A stretch of 64,000 bases of DNA. Source: Monoplex corrugatus. Taxonomy: Eukaryota; Mollusca; Gastropoda; Littorinimorpha; Ranellidae. The notes beneath the pieces were generated by a model. That model saw nothing but the letters and a program-made list of their open reading frames with translations. It was not told the origin of the DNA and searched no databases. The stretch spans positions 73,970,237 to 74,034,236 of the forward strand of contig CM060312.1 in the NCBI GenBank assembly GCA_030674185.1, given 5' to 3'. The translations under genes and the position numbers were made by a program. Below are positions 53,401 to 60,713 of the stretch, in pieces. Position 1 is the first letter of the stretch, and every line of letters starts with the position of its first letter.

Positions 53401-56400
53401 GACAGCATATCTGATAGCTTTCTGTGACTATGTCCCAGGATGTATCTAATGTAAAATCTAGTGTAAACATTATTTCACAAATGTGGCGACAGTTCAGTTA
53501 TGCACCTGGTGAAATATACAAATTTCAGTACACACTGATGGATATCATTTTCAACATACACTGTGAGCATAAAATGCATGCTATCAACTTGAATAAAAAA
53601 TCACCTAAAAAGCAAAAGTTTTGTGCTTTCAAAAAGCATGTTTCTTTTTTGTGAATTGAATATTTTTTTTTGTTTTTGGCAAAGAAATGAAAAATGGTGT
53701 GTCACCAGGATATTTCTGCCACTAATCACCCTGTCTGCAAAGAGTTAAAAAAAAAAAACTATGACAAAAATTGTTCTTCAGTTCAAATGCTCTTACCATA
53801 AGCATATATTTTTCTTGTCAAATATTTCATCATAAACACCTGGCAACTCTGATGGTCAAAGCTGCAGAACAAACTAACAGGGCCAAAAAACTCTCTGCCC
53901 CAAAACAGCTCAGGGCACAATCAGTTCTGATATATAAAGTGACAGCTCATGGCACAATCAATTCTGATATATAAACTGATCAGAGATGAAAATGAAGCCT
54001 ACTTTTTCGTCTGTATTTATTTTGTTTTCAAAAAATGAATGGCAGAAATCGGGTTACATTTGAATATCTCTTAATATTTTCTAAACTGATGGCAGCAGTG
54101 GGGAACTTTCTACATGAATTACATATCTGGAGTAATAATCAACAGTTTCTTGTAGACAACTATGATCTATCTCCTTTTTAAGTAACAATCATTCTTTTTT
54201 CAAGTAAATGAAATATACTGAAATGTTATCAGGTCAACAGAAAGAAGACTGAAAGAAAGGCATACACATAAGAATTTTGTCATTGGTAAAAAAAAAAAAA
54301 AACCCAAACAAATAACAGCATTTGTTCATGTTTTACGATGGATTGTCTTGTGTTTTAAGCCAAACAAATGAAAGCAGTTCTTTTTACATGTTTTATGACA
54401 GATTTGTCTCATGTTTCAAGTAGGTGTATATGTGTGGAGCGAATCCAGTGTATAAACATTTCAATTTCCAAACATGGATTAATATAGAAATATTGAACTG
54501 AACTGAAGGAGTCAGCAATTTCAAAGGAAAATCGCAGGTAGTTACTTGCAGTCCTTAAACCAGAGAAGGGAAAGATTGACAGAGCATTCTGAGAGGGACT
54601 CACAAAATCTTTGCATGTATAGCTGTTCTTTGTCCTGCCTTAAAGGTAGTCATAATACATGTTTATGAAGCTAAAGAGAGAATCTGGAAGAAAAACAGGT
54701 AAATGATCTGGAAGGTAGAAATAACAAAGAGTCTTGTGAGGAATACAAAGCATAATAGAAAAGAACTCCTAATTACCTAAAAGCAAACTGGATAGTTCCT
54801 GTGGATCCTTTGCTGAACACACGGCTGCATTTTCCCAGCCATTCTGACACCCTTTAGTTGCAAAAAGCCGGCATCGCCTGCGAGTGCGACTGCTATTTTT
54901 AGCCAGGCAGGGTTGACCAAAGTCTTATCTCTGCAGCGCGCCTTTGTGCTCAAGCCCTAGTGATAAAGAAGGAAGCTGAGTGCACTATACACAGCAGCGG
55001 GACGGGTGAAAAGGGTGTGGGGAGTGGAAGGGAAGGGGAAAGATGCGCGCTATTAATAGCCGGCAGGGCAGAGCCACCACCAACTAAAGTATCTCGGATT
55101 TGTGCCTCAAACTTGAAAGCCTCTTTTTTGTTTGTGCTGTCATTGATCAGACAGTTAGTTCTACATAAAAGGACATATTTATTTGCTTGGTTGAGTGTTT
55201 TTATGTTTGTTTGTTTGTTCTTACCAGTGCAAGACAGACCACCCTGCTTTCTCCCTCTTGGAGCTGGAGATTACTATCAACAGTTAGTTCTAATTGTGAA
55301 AGTCAGATAGAAGTAATATCAGTCTCAAATCTTCAGGACAGAAAGCTAGTCAATTCAAATACCTTTGATAATTTCCTGCTTATCTAGAAAAACAAACAAA
55401 TATCATATTTTATTGTGTTTTTTAAACACACACACACACACACACACATATAAGTAAGTAAGTAAGTATGGAGATTTTTATAGCGCTTTCTATGGACTCA
55501 AAGCGCTTCACAAATTTGAAAAGGAGGAGTAAAGTGGTGAAATGGGAGGGGAGAACACATTTTCAACAAAATACATAATACAAGAAATACACATAAACAC
55601 ATACATGCAGGCATGCACGCGTGTGCAGCAACGAATGCAGACACACACACGCACACACAAACACACCCACACACAAACACCCACGTGCGCACCCACACGC
55701 ACACACACCCACGCACGCATACAATAGAACAAGAAAATTCAGGTTTCAAAAGTACTGGCGGAATAAGTGAGTTTTCAGGTTGGATTTAAAGGAAGAGAGA
55801 GAGGGGCTGTGGCGGAGAGAGTGAGGCAGGGAATTCCACTCAACAGCAGCAGAGTATGAGAAGGAACGACCACCATGTTGCTTTCTATTGAATCCGGGGA
55901 CACGGAATATTCTGTCGTCAGAAGCGGAACGTAAAGAACGAGAAGGAACATAGACTTGAAATAGATCAGATATATACGCTGGAGCAGTGCCCGAGATGAC
56001 ATGAAAAGAAATACAAGCAGATTTGTACTTAATTCTTTGTTCGATCGGAAGCCAGTGGAGTTGTTTAAAGAGAGGTGTGCAATGGTGTGATTTGCGAGCT
56101 TTGAAAATTAATTTGGCTGCAGAGTTTTGAACCTGTTGAAGGGGTTTGAGAAGAGTCTTGGGACAGCCGAGAAGTAAGGAGTTGCAATAATCTAATCTGG
56201 ACAGAATACAAGCAGTTACAAGTGTTTTTGTTGCTTCATGTGTGAGGTAATGACGTATGGAACTGATTTGTCGGAGTTGGATGTATGCGGCCTGACACGT
56301 TTTCATGATCTGATGTTTCATAGTTAGATGAGAATCAAGAAAGAATCCAAGATAGCGTGACTGTTCAGAGAAATCAACAATAGAATCTTCGAAACGAATG

Positions 56401-58162
56401 TTAGAAACGAATGTTAGAGGGAAGGTCAGAAGAGATAGCAGGACTGGGAGAAAAGCGCATTGCTTCGGTTTTTCCTTGGTTTAGCTTGAGGCGACTATCG
56501 TCCATCCAGGTTTTTATGTCAGAAACAGAGTCTTGCAATGATTGAATAAGTGAAGAGTAATTTGAAGGGGATTCAGAGTTGTTTAACTGTGTATCATCAG
56601 CAAACATTTGATGACGAATAGAATGATCAGTGATAAGATTTGAAAGTGGAGTCGTGTATAGTGAGAAAAGAACAGGGCCCAGTACGGAGCCCTGCGGGAC
56701 ACCAAAATCCAGGGTTGTTTCGTGTGAACGGGAGTTGTTTACAACAACAAACTGTTTTCGATTTGATAGATAGGACGAGAACACACACACACACACACAC
56801 ATGCACACAAACTTAAACACAAACATTCCATTTAAAAAAAAAGAATGTAACTGTTGTTTTTTTTTTTCTAAGTAATTTCTTCAGATGTGCTGTATAAAGT
56901 TTGTGGCATTTACAACCTTTTCATGTATTTTGCGTATACAATCATTGTTATTCATACATTTTTACCAGACCTCATAAAGCAAACTTCTGTGACACTGATG
57001 AGCAAAGCTGCAATATTTCCAAGCTTTTCTAATAATTTTCAAATTTTTCTTTTATTTTCTCTAATTAGCAATCATAGAATAGATATGAGCAGAAAACAAC
57101 AAAAAAATTTCTTCTTCAAAGCATTCTTGCAGAAACCACCAAGAAATCCTTACTTTGAAACACACACAAAAATGAAAAGATAGTTGTTTATATAGACATA
57201 TTCAAATACAATTATCCAGAATCAATAACAACATCAAAAAAAAAAAAAAAAAGAATCAACAACCTGCCTCTCCCTTCTCCCGCTCAATACCCTCATTTCA
57301 AACAAAATGGAGATAAAAAAACTTTCTTCACATAATCTGTACACACACACACACACACACATGCAGGTACACACACACGTGCCCACATACACGCAAACAC
57401 ACACACGCACAAGCACACATACCCGCAAACACACACACACACGCAACACGCACAAGCACACATACCCGCAAACACACACACACAAGACATACATTCTCTC
57501 TCTCTCTCTCCCCACACAGTTATCAAAACAACTGTCCAATCTAATGTTGCAAACTAACCAATTTCCCTGCCTCACAAGTAATCCTATCCCTTTACAACAC
57601 GTTCCCCAACCATCACAGTTCCCAGCAAACGCACCTGTGTTTCTTCGGTGACGTTGTTGACGCAGATGGGAAGCTCAACATTTTTGGCGTTGCACAATGT
57701 GAGGTTAAAGCCATGGTAATACATGGTGCCCCCTGATGTAAACAGTCGGCCCCTTGTACATAGTGCACGCTGAAATGCCAAGAACCTTGTACAGAACTTA
57801 ATAACAAAAAGAAGAAGAACGAAGAGGAGAAAGAGAGGAAGGAGAAGAAGAACTGAAGAGAGAAGAAGAGAGAGAAGAAAAGAAGAAGAAGAAGAACGAA
57901 GAGAAGAAGAAGAAGAAGAAGAAGAAGAAGAAGAAGACAGAAAGAGAAGAAGAAGAAGAAGAAGAAGTAGAAGAAGAATAGAAGAAGAAGTAGAAGAAGA
58001 AGAAGAAAGTAGAAGAAGAGATAGAAGAAGAGATAGAAGAAAGAAGAAGAAGAAAAGAAAAGAAAAAGGAAGAAGTAGAAGAAGAAGAAGGAGGAGAAGA
58101 AGAAGAAAAAGAAGATAAAATAGAAGAAGAAGAAGAAAAGAAGAAAAATAGAAGAAGAAGAA

Positions 58163-58203
<41 letters not shown>

Positions 58204-58459
58204 GGAAGAAGAAGATTCATAATATCAATAATCATAAGGTGCAAAATCTTGATGTATAAATCAATCATAGGTCTTTTGTTCACCTAAAAAAAGTATTCCA
58301 GCTTTTATATGAATACTCTGTCTGTCTGTATCTCTGTCTCTCTCTCTCTCTCACACACAAACACACACACACACACACTAGCGCACACACTAGCACAAGC
58401 ATACTAAAACATGTGCACACGCACACACACACACATAGACATGTACACACACACATATA

Positions 58460-58491
<32 letters not shown>

Positions 58492-60672
58492 AAAACACAT
58501 GCACACACACACACACAACACACATGCACACACACACGCACACATGCACACACACAAACACAAACACTCACTTGCTTTTAAATTAATGCCAATGACTTTG
58601 ATGTTAAGACTGCCTAATATTCTGCAGACCTTCATCCACTCAGATTTGCTGATGCTCATTTTTATATTATACTTTTCACAAATGAATTCAGTTTGACTCT
58701 ATGTTCCTATGGTCCTCCGTATTCTCTGATCATACAATTTGTTCAACGATTCTGGGTCTGAGTTTGCTTCTGTAAGTACACACATAAACTACAGTGAGTT
58801 TGCTTCTCTATAAGTATACACATAAATACAAATCCTCACCCATCAACTCAGTGAAATCATACAGTCTCCCAGCTACATCAGTGAACCGACAGTCAGACTT
58901 GCAGAAACGCTTCTGGACAGCTTTCAGACCTTCTCCACAAGATTTGCACGAGTCTTTGCCCCAAGCATTGGTGCTGGGTAGTACAGTGTCTGGTGGGCAG
59001 TCCACACACTCTGCTGACTTCTGATCGATATACTGACCATCTGGACAGGGCACACATCTAGGATAATACAAAAAATAGAAAAATCAAGATCAGAGGCGAC
59101 ATAGACTGGTTTCATCAATTAAATACACATTCTTATTCTCTTCCATGTCAGAGCTGGCAAAATCCACTCAACCAGTCATCTGATGCTAATAAAAAAAAAC
59201 TGGCAGGCAAGTCTGACTAAAAAAAGTATCAGTCCGTTAAGCAAGCGATTATTTTGCGTCCAGCAGTTATAATATATTTGTACAGTCTGCAGTACGCCAA
59301 AAATGAAGCTGATTTAGGGAAAACCAAGTATTTCTTATAGGTCTATTAGTGACGGGAGGTGCCACAATGTTTTGCATTTGATTGTTGGTCAATCAGCGAC
59401 TGTTCGCCCAATCTGTAAAAGTTTCAAACATTAAGAATCTTCTAATCACAAATGGAAACCAGAAAAAAAAATACAAGATATCAGTTTATCAAAATCAAAG
59501 AATACAAGACATAGTTTATCAAAATCAAAAAACAGGGTGGAGGAGGGAATGTGTGTGCTCTCAGCAATGAAAATCAAGAGACAGGACTAGAGCACATATG
59601 ACAGATACTTGACATGTTCATGGTAGAAACTACCTCATGGCAAAGTGTGAACTACTGACAATTCCTCACACATTATCTTCACTTGTTGTCTTTCAGTGCA
59701 AAATTTCAATCAGGGTGGTCAAATAGTGTCAAATGTTTTTCATTTCCAGTGAACCTCTTATGTCAGAAAAATTAACATTCACACATACGCAAAATAAACA
59801 GGCAGAAATTAACTTCATGGAATAGAACCGTTTTCATTTCCAGTGAACTTCTTAGGTAAGAAGAATTAACATTTACACACGTGTAAACTAAACAGATACA
59901 AATTAAAACAATGGAACACATCATGAATTGGAAGATGAAAAAGGAGATGAAAAAAAGAAGAAAAGGAACCACAGCAATGACTCTTACTACTAAAAAATCT
60001 TTAAAAAGAACAGAAAACAAAAGAAAACAAAACTTGCACCAACGACAACAACAACAACAAAATAAAAGCCAAAGACAGGCATTCAGTACTATCACATAAC
60101 TAACTACCGAACAGTGATAGTATGGTGTGATGGGTGACCCAGCGAAAACAAATGTCAAACTTTCTTTAAAAAGCTGCAAACCAAAGAGTTTTACGCAGAA
60201 AAATGCCAGTTTTTCTATTAAACTTGCCTTTAATAAACATACTGATTTTCTCACAAGTGCCAAAATCTCTCTAACAATCCCTCTCGCTTACTTATACACA
60301 CACAGACACATACAATACACACACAATACAAAATTGTATATAGTGTCTCTGTCATATCTGTTTCTCTCTATCCACATACACATGAAGGAAAAAACCCCAC
60401 TGAAGAACTCACTTTCTCTATTAATTATCTACATAGAGAATGCATGTTAGCTTCAAAATCAATTATTTGCCTTTTCTATTTTTGTGTAATCACTAAGACC
60501 TTCCTCTATTCTTCCATTCACTAAAAAAAGTCCCCAAAACGAAGTTTGACCATCTTTGATTAACAATCATAAAAATTTGGTGTATAGGTAATTTATCTAT
60601 ATAAAATGCATATAACAGATTTAGCTCAACAGAAAAAAAAAAGAAAAGGATAAATATCATATATATATATAT

Positions 60673-60713
<41 letters not shown>

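Noticed and set aside
54778..54829. Possible ELAPOR exon reading [14 protein letters not shown] on the - strand
   Set aside because: It has plausible splice sites, but exons 57635-57769 and 44937-45037 already join in phase 0 and match the family without it, and the peptide has no family similarity that I can see.
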